45,925 nt of DNA. Source: Verrucomicrobiia bacterium (GTDB lineage: Bacteria > Verrucomicrobiota > Verrucomicrobiia > Verrucomicrobiales > Akkermansiaceae). The translations under genes and the position numbers were made by a program. A model generated the notes under the pieces. The model was not told where the DNA came from. It searched no databases and was given only the letters and a program-made list of their open reading frames with translations. This document shows positions 7,940 to 17,460 of this stretch, one piece after another. Position 1 is the first letter of the stretch; each line of letters opens with the position of its first letter. Where the stretch lies: NCBI GenBank assembly GCA_030431475.1, contig JAUIJD010000036.1, positions 1-45,925 on the forward strand. Reading direction: 5' to 3'.

Positions 7940-7967
7940 CTCCGTGGATTCCGTGAGATCCGTGGTT
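7940..7967 (-). repeat. Right 9-nt-period repeat array, inverted copy of 7537-7566
   Basis: Read on the plus strand, three 9-mers TCCGTGGAT, TCCGTGAGA and TCCGTGGTT begin two bases after the GxxExxY stop and end 15 bases before the glnS start codon. On the minus strand they read as AACCACGGA-type units like the left array. glnS has no obvious Shine-Dalgarno of its own between this array and its ATG. Confidence 0.75.
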
Positions 7968-7982
7968 ATTCCCTTCGAAAAC

Positions 7983-9658
<1,676 letters not shown>

Positions 9659-9662
<4 letters not shown>

Positions 9663-11302
9663 AGGTCGGGATTGCCCAGATCAATGCGGTGGTCGGGGAC
9701 TTCCCCGGCAACGCGAAGCGCCTGCTGCAGGCCTACCGGGAGTGTCTTGAGAAGGGCGCCGAGCTGGTGGTATCGCCGGAGATGGGCCTGGTCGGGTATC
9801 CGCCGCGGGACCTGGTGTTCAAGAGCCAGTTCGTGCCGAAGTGCCTGCAGGCGCTCGACTACCTGGCGAGCGAGATCCGCGAGGTGCCCTTCCTGGTCGG
9901 CTACGTCGATCACCACGAGTCCGACCAGCCGGGCAAACCCTTCCGCAACGGGGCGGCCTGGCTGGAGAACGGCGAGGTGCGGGCGAGGCGATGGAAAACG
10001 CTGCTGCCGACCTATGACGTCTTCGATGAGCGCCGCTACTTCGAGCCGTCGGAGCGGTGCGAACCCATCGAGTGGAACGGCCGGAAGTTCGGGGTCACCA
10101 TTTGCGAGGACATCTGGACCGACGACTACCTCGACCGGCCCTTTTACCGCCGCGATCCGGTGCGTGAGCTGAAAGCGGCCGGAGCGGACCTCATCCTGAA
10201 CCTCTCGGCCTCGCCCTTTCATCTCGGGAAACCGGAGCAGCGGGAGGAAATGCTGGCGTCGGTGGCGCGGGAGGCGGGACTGCCGTTGGTCTACTGCAAC
10301 GCGATCGGCGCCCAGGATCAGTTGGTGTTCGACGGCCATTCTCTGGTCGTGGGAGGGGATGGGGAGGTGCTCGCGAGGCTCGGTGGGTTCGAAGAGTCCT
10401 GCGAGGTGTGGAATCTGCGGCAGGATGCCGCAGCCACCGCCTGCGGCAGGATGCCGCAGCCACCCTGCGAGCAGCTGTGGCGGGCGCTGGTGCTGGGGTT
10501 GCGGGACTACGTGACCAAGACCGGCTTCGAGACGGTGTGCCTGGGCTTGAGTGGCGGGATCGACTCGGCGCTGACGGCGGCGGTCGCGGCGGAGGCACTG
10601 GGCCCCGACAAGGTTCACGGCCTGACCATGCCGAGCCCCTACTCGTCCGGTGGTAGCGTCAGCGATTCCTTCGCGCTGGCGGAGACCCTCGGGATCCGCT
10701 GCGACGAGGTGCGGATCTCGGAGATCTTCGAGGAGGTGAAGTCGACGATGGCGCCCTTGTTCGTGGGTGAGGACGAGGACGTCACCGAGGAGAACATGCA
10801 GGCGCGGATCCGCGGGCTGCTGCTCATGTCGCTCTCCAACAAGTTCAACCACCTGCTGCTCACGACCGGCAACAAGAGCGAGTTGGCGGTCGGCTATTGC
10901 ACGATCTACGGCGACATGTGCGGCGGGCTGGCCGTGATTTCCGATCTTCCCAAGACGCGTGTCTACGACGTTTGCCGTTGGTTGAACCGCGAGCGGGAGA
11001 TCATCCCCTGGAATACCATCGACAAGCCGCCGAGTGCCGAATTGCGGCCGGACCAGAAGGACCAGGACAGCCTGCCGGAGTATGACGTGCTCGACGGGAT
11101 CCTGGAGGCCTACGTCGAGAAGCATCTCTCGACCGACGAAATCGTGGGCCTTGGCTACGAGGAGGACCTGGTGCGGTGGGTGCAGCGTCGGGTGGATCTC
11201 AACGAATGGAAACGCCAGCAGGCGGCCCCGGGCATCCGGGTCACCTCCAAGGCCTTCGGCATGGGGCGGCGGATGCCGATCGTGCAGCGCTTCACGGGTT
11301 GA
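9659..11302 (+). CDS. nadE: Glutamine-dependent NAD+ synthetase
   Basis: 547 residues. It converts deamido-NAD+ to NAD+ with ATP, using ammonia released from glutamine. The N-terminal nitrilase-type glutaminase domain (about 1-250) carries the Glu-Lys-Cys triad: E41 (SPEMGLVGYPPRD), K113 (RRWKTLLPTYDVFDERR) and C149 (GVTICEDIW). The C-terminal synthetase domain has the P-loop of N-type ATP pyrophosphatases, SGGIDS at 298-303, and the later TGNKSELAVGY. The linker between the domains (about residues 253-269) is encoded by two copies of a hairpin-forming 24-nt repeat read in different frames, so the linker sequence is probably the product of a repeat insertion. The start overlaps the glnS stop by four bases; both enzymes use glutamine, though the functional meaning of that coupling is not established. 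Confidence 0.94.
10415..10464 (+). repeat. Tandem 24-nt hairpin repeat inside nadE
   Basis: Two identical 24-nt copies (10415-10438 and 10441-10464) sit 26 nt apart. Each contains the perfect palindrome GCGGCA-GGA-TGCCGC followed by AGCCACC. Because the offset is not a multiple of three, the copies are translated in different frames (LRQDAAAT then CGRMPQPP). The reading frame of nadE is kept overall. Confidence 0.85.
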
Positions 11303-11340
11303 GGATAGAAGCAGCCGGTGACGTCGCGTAGGGTGGAGGC

Positions 11341-12183
11341 ATGAAGCGACTTCTCCTTTGCATGATGGTGGTGGCCGGTCCTCTCACGGCCGCTGAATCC
11401 GAGGACGCCCTCTTTTCCCGGATGGGGCTCGCGGGGCCTTTGGACAAGGCGGCGGAGCTGAAGGAGGCGGGCGCCGAGTTCCTGACGGTGGGGGTCGGTT
11501 CGTTGCTGGTCCCGGACAAGTCGGACGAGGAGTTCGAGAAGCGCCTGGCCAAGGCAAAGGCGAGCCCGCTGCCGGTGCTTGCCTGCAACGGCTTCATTCG
11601 TCCGAAGCACCTGCGCTGTGTCGGCGAGGAGGCGAATCACGACGAAGTGCTCGAGTGGGCGGCGACGACCTTCGAGCGGGCCAAGCGGGTAGGGGCGAAG
11701 TTCATCGTCTTCGGCAGCTCGGGCTCGCGCAATCTCCGCGACGGCTGGCCGAAGGAGAAGGCCGACGCGCAGTTCGTCGCCTTGTTGAAGAAAATGGGTC
11801 CGCTGGCGCGCGAGCAGGGGATCCTCGTGGTGGTCGAGCCGCTGAACCGGAAGGAGTGCAACTACCTCATGACGCTGGGCGAGGTCGCGGAGATCGTGCG
11901 CAAGGTGGACGACGCGAATGTGAAGGCCCTCGCCGATCTCTATCACATGGCGGTCATGGGCGAGGGGCCGGACGATCTGGCGAAGGCGATGGATGTGGTG
12001 ATCCATATCGAGATCGCGGAGAAGGACGGTCGCACCGTGCCGGGGGTGAAGGGCGATGACTTCCGGCCGTTCTTCGAAGTGCTGCGCGAGGCCGGCTACG
12101 ACGGCGCGATCAGCATCGAGGGCCGGTGGAAGCCGGACCAACTCCCGAAGGCCTTCGAGACGATGCGGGAGCAGGCGGGGTAG
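11341..12183 (+). CDS. Secreted sugar phosphate isomerase/epimerase-like TIM-barrel protein
   Basis: 280 residues with an N-terminal signal peptide (MKRLLLCMMVVAGPLTAAE), so it is exported. The rest resembles the xylose isomerase-like TIM barrel (AP_endonuc_2 fold): FIVFGSSGSRNLRDGW, VVVEPLNRKECNYL with the metal-ligand Glu, ALADLYHMAVMGEG with the Asp/His pair, VIHIEIAEKDGR and ISIEGRW with the final Glu. These are the expected metal ligands of hydroxypyruvate/tagatose epimerase relatives. Exported members are frequent in Verrucomicrobiota and Planctomycetota; the substrate cannot be told. A -10-like TAGGGT (11329-11334) ends six bases before the ATG with no good -35. A pair of inverted repeats follows the stop. 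Confidence 0.8.
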   Translation: MKRLLLCMMVVAGPLTAAESEDALFSRMGLAGPLDKAAELKEAGAEFLTVGVGSLLVPDKSDEEFEKRLAKAKASPLPVLACNGFIRPKHLRCVGEEANHDEVLEWAATTFERAKRVGAKFIVFGSSGSRNLRDGWPKEKADAQFVALLKKMGPLAREQGILVVVEPLNRKECNYLMTLGEVAEIVRKVDDANVKALADLYHMAVMGEGPDDLAKAMDVVIHIEIAEKDGRTVPGVKGDDFRPFFEVLREAGYDGAISIEGRWKPDQLPKAFETMREQAG

Positions 12184-12190
12184 TGTGGAC

Positions 12191-12217
12191 GAGCGCCGGT
12201 GATGAAGCCGGCATGGC
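12191..12217 (+). repeat. REP-like element, first copy of an inverted pair
   Basis: A 27-nt unit beginning GAGCGCCGGT and ending GCCGGCATGGC directly after a stop codon. About 22 of 27 positions match the reverse complement of 12289-12315. The stem is GCCGG/CCGGC. Confidence 0.6.
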
Positions 12218-12288
12218 TTGTGGAACGCGGGTGAGGGTTCCGTTGAGGCGCCGCAGGGTCGGCAGATCGAGTCGGAGCGGGTGATCAG

Positions 12289-12315
12289 GCGGTGCCGGTT
12301 TCACAACCGGCGCTC
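12289..12315 (-). repeat. REP-like element, second copy in opposite orientation
   Basis: On the plus strand GTGCCGGTT (12292-12300), loop TCAC, then AACCGGCGC (12305-12313) gives a 9-bp stem with one mismatch. On the minus strand it reads GAGCGCCGGT like the first copy. It lies 8 bases beyond the stop of the convergent metallophosphoesterase gene, so it may also end transcription, but there is no T-run. Confidence 0.6.
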
Positions 12316-12323
12316 CATTTCGC

Positions 12324-13544
12324 TCAACCGAGTTGGACCTCGTGCAGCAGTTTGCCGCTGGTGTGGACGAGTCGCACGTCGAGCCGGTCCGCCGTGGCCG
12401 CGACCTTGGTGACCGTCCCTTGGTGCATCTTCGGACCGCCACCGATGAGGATGGGCCAAGGAGGTGTGAAAGTCTTCTCGGTTTCAGTGCCTTCCGCATC
12501 CTTCTGCTTGAGGCTGAAGGGCTTCTTCTCCGGCACGAACTTCCAGGAGTGATCGTGGCCGGCGATCATGAGGTCGATCGGCAGCTTCTCGAGCCCGGGC
12601 TCCCAGAATTCACGGGAGGGATCGGAATGCCAGCGGGCGGGGTTGTAGAGGGGGATATGGCTGAGAAAAAGGGTCCACGGGGTTTCGTTGGCCGCACCCG
12701 AGGCGGCGAGTTCGTCGATCCACGGCACCTGCCGCTTGCGGTAGGACTGCCAGTAGTCCGGTCGCTTGTAGCTGTCCTTGGCGGTGTTGAAGCCGTCGTC
12801 CTCGCCGGTGTCGGTGGCGATGAGAAAGAGCGGGCCGATGCGGTGGCTGTACCACCAGTTCTGATCGTCGAAGGAGGCCTCCGGATCGAGGACGGGAATG
12901 TCGAAGAGGTGGGCGAGCCGGTCCTTGAAGCCCCCGCGGACCTCGTGGTTGCCGCGAACGAAGAGCAGCGGTTTCGAGGCGCCGTCGAGCGAGCGGACGA
13001 ACAGGTCGAGGGTCTCGAAGACCTTGCACGCGCCGTCCTTCGGCGAGGGGTCGTTCCAGATGTCGCCGAGCAGGCAGGAAAAGTCGTAGTCGTCCGGTTT
13101 CACGTGATCCAGCAGCGCGGCCAGGGTGTCGTGATGGTAGTGGACGTCGTTGAAGATGACGAAGCGGGCCTCCGGGGTGGCCGGATCGAAAGGCTGGAAG
13201 ACGTGCTCCGGCGAGCGGACGGAGTCCCCTCCTGCGGGAGTCCACTCGGTATGGTATCGAACCGGGCCTTCGGTGATGTTGCGGATCCGGGCCTTCCACA
13301 CGGTCCAGGGGGTTCCCTCGATGCGAGTGGCGGTCGGGCGGCCGACCGTGCCGGTGTCGGCTTCGACGGTGACGGATCCCTCGCCTCGGGTCAGCAGCAT
13401 CACCGTCATCGCGTCCGCGGCGGGGTTCTGCAGGTAGGGCCCGATCGCGTTGCCGAGGCCGGGGGCTTTCGCTTCCGCGGCCGCAAGCGCGGGGCTGAGG
13501 GCGGGGGCGAGGGCGGCGATTTCGAGGAAGCGGCGTCTTTGCAT
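12324..13544 (-). CDS. Tat-exported metallophosphoesterase
   Basis: 406 residues. The N-terminus MQRRRFLEIAALAPALSPAL is a twin-arginine signal peptide ending near ALAAAEA, so the protein is exported folded. A roughly 100-residue Fn3-like N-terminal domain (purple acid phosphatase-type, about 30-125) precedes the calcineurin-like phosphoesterase domain. The metal-binding motifs appear in order: FNDVHYH, LLGDIWND, VRGNHEVR, LSHIPLY and AGHDHSW. These are the D-x-H, GD, GNH, H and GHxH blocks of the superfamily; together they bind two metal ions and hydrolyse phosphomono- or diesters. Substrate is unknown. It faces the TIM-barrel gene across an intergenic region holding an inverted repeat pair and is followed upstream by the surface-protein island. 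Confidence 0.87.
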   Translation of the reverse strand: MQRRRFLEIAALAPALSPALAAAEAKAPGLGNAIGPYLQNPAADAMTVMLLTRGEGSVTVEADTGTVGRPTATRIEGTPWTVWKARIRNITEGPVRYHTEWTPAGGDSVRSPEHVFQPFDPATPEARFVIFNDVHYHHDTLAALLDHVKPDDYDFSCLLGDIWNDPSPKDGACKVFETLDLFVRSLDGASKPLLFVRGNHEVRGGFKDRLAHLFDIPVLDPEASFDDQNWWYSHRIGPLFLIATDTGEDDGFNTAKDSYKRPDYWQSYRKRQVPWIDELAASGAANETPWTLFLSHIPLYNPARWHSDPSREFWEPGLEKLPIDLMIAGHDHSWKFVPEKKPFSLKQKDAEGTETEKTFTPPWPILIGGGPKMHQGTVTKVAATADRLDVRLVHTSGKLLHEVQLG

Positions 13545-13609
13545 GGCTTGGGAACGGAGAATGCGACGTAGTCTGATGACGACGTCGCGTGGGGTGAAGT
13601 TGGAAGGGA

Positions 13610-16492
13610 CTATTCGCTGACGGTCAGGCGGGCGAACATCGAGGTGTTGCCTTCTTTCGGAATCCTCACCTCGATCTCATCGGTCGCGCCGTTGTCGGTG
13701 GCGGAAATGGTGGCGTTGACCCCGTCCTCCGCCGTGGTCCAGGAGGCGCCGAGATCGGTGTTGAACTCGATCACGGGCGAGAGCGACGCGGCATCGTCGC
13801 GCAGCGTGAAGGTGATCACGAAGTCGGTGCCGTCGTCCGCGGCTTCAATCGGGTTGGCGATGCTGCCGGAGAGCGGATCCTCGTCGAGGATGAACTCGAG
13901 GCCGTTGGCCAGGCCGTCGCCATCGGCGTCGTCCTCGAAGCCGGCGGGCGCGAGGGGGTCGATGTCGGTGATCTGGTCCTCCGCCCACGACTCGAACGGC
14001 GTCGCGCCGCCGATGGTGTGGACGAGCTGGAGGTCGTTGCCACTGACCTCGACCGACCAGGTGCCGGAGGCGGCGGGCAGGGCCGAGGCATCCACGCTGA
14101 AGGCATCGGCCGCGAAGCCGGTGATGCCGGAGGTGGTGGAAATCAGAGTGAAGGCTCGCGTTTCGTCGGTGAAGTTCGCGATCGAGTCCGGCGTGACAAT
14201 GACGGTGACCGGGTTGGCGCTGGTCGCCGTGATGTCGAGCGAGTCCGCGGTGGCGGTGTCGTAGCCGATGCCGGCCGCGCCGATCCAGTCGGAGATCTCC
14301 CAGGCGTAACTCGAGAGCGCACCGAGGGTCATCGTGCCGGTCGAGGCCAGGGTGCCGACCGACGCGCCGGGGGAGAGGGAGCCGTCGAGGGTGATGTCGC
14401 GCTCGATGGTGCCGGTGCCGGCGAGCGAGGCGCCCGCTGCCACGCTCACGGTCCCGCCGCCGGAGGTGAGCGTGCCAACGACCTGAAGGGTGCCTTCGTT
14501 GACCTGGGTGCCGCCGGCGTAGTCGTTGGCCGCGTGGTTCAGGACCAGGGTGCCGGTGCCCAGCTTGCGCAGCGTGCCGCTTCCGCTGACGGGACCATCG
14601 AAGGCTCCGGTGAAGGTGTCGCTGCTGATGACCTCGTTCTGGATCAGCGTGACGGTGCGGTTGGCGTTCAGGGTGGTGTCGGCACCGAAGCGGATGCCGC
14701 CGTTGAAGTTGGCAGAGTCGATCTCGATGTCGTTGTCGGCGTCGCCGAGGGCTCCGTCGGAGGTGAAGGCCAGCACCGAGCGCCACATCTCGATCAGCCC
14801 GACGAAGGAGTTGTTCGGATTGTCGAGGATGGTGGTGTTGTCGTGTTCAAGGGTGACGCCCGTATCGCCGAAACGGAAGGTGGTCCCGGCATCGCCGCCG
14901 CTGACCAAGCCGGTCAGGCGGGTCGCCGTGCCCGGGGTCGGTGCGGTGCGTCCGGGCCCGAAGGAGCCGAACATGCGGGTGATACCGGCGACGGCGGGAA
15001 GGGTGACATCGTTGGCGAAAACGGACTCGCTGCCGGAGGCGATCTCGAACTCGAGGATGCCGCCGGTGGAAACCACGGGCTCGCTGCCGAAGGCTCCGGG
15101 ATCGCCGGCGAGCAGCGTGCCTTCCGTGATGGTGGTGCCTCCCGAGTAGGCGTTCGTGAAGGCGAGGGTCTGCCGGCCGGTGCCGATCTTGGTGATCGAT
15201 CCGGTGCCGGTAAGTTCGCCGTCGTAGCTGGCGTCGCCGTTGCTTCCCCCGAGAGTCAGTGCGAGGGGGGAGGAAGCGTTGTTCTCCAGCACGATGTCGC
15301 CGCTGCCCGACAGTCCGCCGAGGCTGGCGGTGGTGATGCCGTCGAAGAAGTAGCCGTTGCCCGAGTAAGTGATGAGAGTGCTGTTCTGGAGCGCGTTCTC
15401 GTGGGCGAGTGTGAGGTCGCCGAAGGCGAGGTGATCGGTGTCGCCGGTGTGCGAGTTGGCATTCTCGATCCTCAGGTCCGCGTTCCCATCGATGAGCATG
15501 CCGGTGGAGCCGGTGATCCCGTGAGTGCCCGTGAGGGTGTAGCTGTTGGAGACGGAGTCGAAGGTGACGCCGTTGGGTTGGACGTCGCCGTTGCTGATGT
15601 CGATCGTGGTGATGGAAGCGGTGTCGTCGAAGAGCACGGTGTCGAGATTCTCGAAGTCGCTTTCGGTCGTGCCGTCACTCTGGAGCACCCAGTTCTTCGG
15701 GCTGCCGAGGACGTCGTTGCTCCATTCGCCACTGGTGGCGCCGGTCCAGGTGAGGGGTTGGGGATCGGGGAGGACGAGTGAGTTTCCGGCGGCTCCGAGG
15801 AGTGCGATCTCCGCATCGCTCAAGCGCTCGTCGAAGAGAGCGATCCGGCTGACGATGATCCGCGACTGCTCGCTGGTCGTGTTGTCCTCGAATACGCCGA
15901 AGGTCGTGTCGAGGGAGCCGCGGGTGTAGTCGAGGCTGTTGTTGCCGTTGTTGTTTCCGATCTTGGTGCCGTCGAGATAGGTGCTGCGGCCTACGCCGCC
16001 GCTGTCCACCGCGTAAACCAGCCGATACCAGGTGCCAGCGACAAAGGTATCGGCCGCGCCGGTGTAGCCGACGGCCGAGACGCCGAGTTCGGTGGTCCCC
16101 TGCTTGCGGATGAAGTAGTCACCGTCGCCTCCTCCGCTGAACTCGAAGATGCCGGTGAAGTTGCCGTTGTCGGCTCCTCCGTCGGTGAAGTCCGGCACTT
16201 GGAAGTCCACGACGATGGTGAACTGGTTGGTGCGCGTTGGGGAGCCGGCGCCGTTGGCCCCGATCGGATTGGTGACGGTGAAATTCGCGGTGCGTTCCAC
16301 ATCGGCGGCACCATCGGAGCCGTCGAGACCCGTGGTGGCGGTGATGGTGCCATTCAGTGCCAACGAACTCCCGATGGTAGCCTCGGTCAAATCAGAGGCG
16401 TTTTCAAAGGTCCAGTCGCCGACGAGGTTGGCGGCAGGGGCGGCCATTGGTAACGGAAGGAGTGGAAAGTAGAGATAGGGGAGTAGTTTCAA
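13610..16492 (-). CDS. LamG-domain protein with autotransporter-type beta-strand repeats
   Basis: 960 residues if translation starts at the TTG at 16492, which gives a good signal peptide (KLLPYLYFPLLPLPMAAPAA). The frame is open to 16711 but the extra sequence is low-complexity and unlike a signal. Mature residues about 20-240 form a LamG/concanavalin A-like domain (LVGDWTFENASDL at the start, YRLVYAVDSGG and STYLDGTKIG inside). The middle (about 250-720) carries passenger-type beta-strand repeats, for example GTGSITKIGTGRQTLAF with YSGGTTITEGTLLAG, and GTLRKLGTGTLVLNHAAN with YAGGTQVNEGTLQV. The C-terminus has an ESWAEDQITD segment, an Asp-rich DDADGDGLANGLEF calcium-type loop and a final beta domain common in Verrucomicrobiota secreted proteins. 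No autotransporter barrel and no PEP-CTERM tail is seen. Role inferred: surface or extracellular glycan binding. Confidence 0.82.
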   Translation of the reverse strand: MKLLPYLYFPLLPLPMAAPAANLVGDWTFENASDLTEATIGSSLALNGTITATTGLDGSDGAADVERTANFTVTNPIGANGAGSPTRTNQFTIVVDFQVPDFTDGGADNGNFTGIFEFSGGGDGDYFIRKQGTTELGVSAVGYTGAADTFVAGTWYRLVYAVDSGGVGRSTYLDGTKIGNNNGNNSLDYTRGSLDTTFGVFEDNTTSEQSRIIVSRIALFDERLSDAEIALLGAAGNSLVLPDPQPLTWTGATSGEWSNDVLGSPKNWVLQSDGTTESDFENLDTVLFDDTASITTIDISNGDVQPNGVTFDSVSNSYTLTGTHGITGSTGMLIDGNADLRIENANSHTGDTDHLAFGDLTLAHENALQNSTLITYSGNGYFFDGITTASLGGLSGSGDIVLENNASSPLALTLGGSNGDASYDGELTGTGSITKIGTGRQTLAFTNAYSGGTTITEGTLLAGDPGAFGSEPVVSTGGILEFEIASGSESVFANDVTLPAVAGITRMFGSFGPGRTAPTPGTATRLTGLVSGGDAGTTFRFGDTGVTLEHDNTTILDNPNNSFVGLIEMWRSVLAFTSDGALGDADNDIEIDSANFNGGIRFGADTTLNANRTVTLIQNEVISSDTFTGAFDGPVSGSGTLRKLGTGTLVLNHAANDYAGGTQVNEGTLQVVGTLTSGGGTVSVAAGASLAGTGTIERDITLDGSLSPGASVGTLASTGTMTLGALSSYAWEISDWIGAAGIGYDTATADSLDITATSANPVTVIVTPDSIANFTDETRAFTLISTTSGITGFAADAFSVDASALPAASGTWSVEVSGNDLQLVHTIGGATPFESWAEDQITDIDPLAPAGFEDDADGDGLANGLEFILDEDPLSGSIANPIEAADDGTDFVITFTLRDDAASLSPVIEFNTDLGASWTTAEDGVNATISATDNGATDEIEVRIPKEGNTSMFARLTVSE

Positions 16493-16598
16493 GGGAACTT
16501 GGGATTTGGATTGGGGCTGGATCGCGGAGGGATGCCAGTGGTGTCGGTGAAGATCGTCGAACCTGCAGGAAGAGAGAAACCGGGGCGCAGGAGTCGGC

Positions 16599-17348
16599 CT
16601 ATCGGCGTCGGTTGAGTCCAAGGAGCAGTCCGGCAAGTCCCAGCAGGAGGGAGGAAGGCTCGGGGATCGCACCCCCGGCGGTCGCACCGAGTTGGCCGAC
16701 CTCCGTGGCATTCATGGCGCCATCGAAGAGGGCGACGTTGCTGACATGGGTGACAGCCTCCTCGCCGCCGCCGTTGTCGTCAAATAGCTCGAAACCGGAG
16801 CCGAGCCCCCAGCGGTCATCGATCGAGTCGGCTCCGCTGTGATTTCCCTGGAAAACGCCATCGACGTAGGTGCTCGTCGTCCCCGTGAGATCGACGGTCA
16901 GAACAAGGCGGTGCCACGTGTCGGCGAGCACGGAACTCGGCGGATCGTCGTCATCGACATAGCCTTCCGAGGCGACGCCGAGCCCGCGGCTGTTCGAGTA
17001 GAAGTAGTCTCCATCTCCACCGGATTCCGTGTCCATGAAGGAGATCCAGTTGGCCAGGGTCGGGAACTTGAAGTCGATGACCAAGGTATACTCGTTGGTC
17101 TCGCTTCCGCCGCCGTTGGCGCCGATCGGATTCGCCACCGTGAGGTAGGCTCCGACCGGGACGTTGGCGGCGCCCGAGTCTCCGGTTGCCCCGGACCCGG
17201 TGGTCGAGGTGATCGAACCGTTGAGGGTGAGGTCGGATCCGACCGTGGCTTCGGCGAGGTTTCCGGAATTCTCGAACTCCCAGAGGCCGACCAAGGTGGC
17301 GGCGGGTGAGAGCGAGCAGATCGTGAGGAAAGGCAGGAGGAACTTCAT
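16599..17348 (-). CDS. LamG-domain PEP-CTERM protein
   Basis: 249 residues from the ATG at 17348, chosen because it gives a signal peptide (MKFLLPFLTICSLSPAA). Residues about 18-225 form a LamG domain (LVGLWEFENSGNLAEAT at the start). The C-terminus has the complete PEP-CTERM sorting signal: PEPSSLLLGLAGLLLGL followed by the basic tail NRRR. Such proteins are cleaved and processed by an exosortase in the inner membrane; no exosortase lies in the window. The LamG domain is very similar to the first LamG domain of the 2121-residue protein at 18747: both contain SGGDGDYFY, EGYVDDDDPPSS and TWHRLVL, pointing to a recent duplication. It is divergent from the XylR-like regulator, with a shared 112-bp intergenic region, so control by that regulator is plausible. 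Confidence 0.88.
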   Translation of the reverse strand: MKFLLPFLTICSLSPAATLVGLWEFENSGNLAEATVGSDLTLNGSITSTTGSGATGDSGAANVPVGAYLTVANPIGANGGGSETNEYTLVIDFKFPTLANWISFMDTESGGDGDYFYSNSRGLGVASEGYVDDDDPPSSVLADTWHRLVLTVDLTGTTSTYVDGVFQGNHSGADSIDDRWGLGSGFELFDDNGGGEEAVTHVSNVALFDGAMNATEVGQLGATAGGAIPEPSSLLLGLAGLLLGLNRRR

Positions 17349-17460
17349 GATGGGATCGTGATTTGTGGTGATCCTGATCGGAATGAGGCGGATCAGGCAA
17401 TGGCGTCGCTGCAAAATGAATTGGCTTTTTCGCAAGGAGTGGTTCACGTTTTTGCCAATC

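Noticed and set aside
14018-15781. A 587-codon plus-strand open frame opposite the beta-strand repeat gene.
   Set aside because: Low-complexity Gly/Ala/Glu/Val composition with no family; the minus-strand frame has a LamG domain and repeats.
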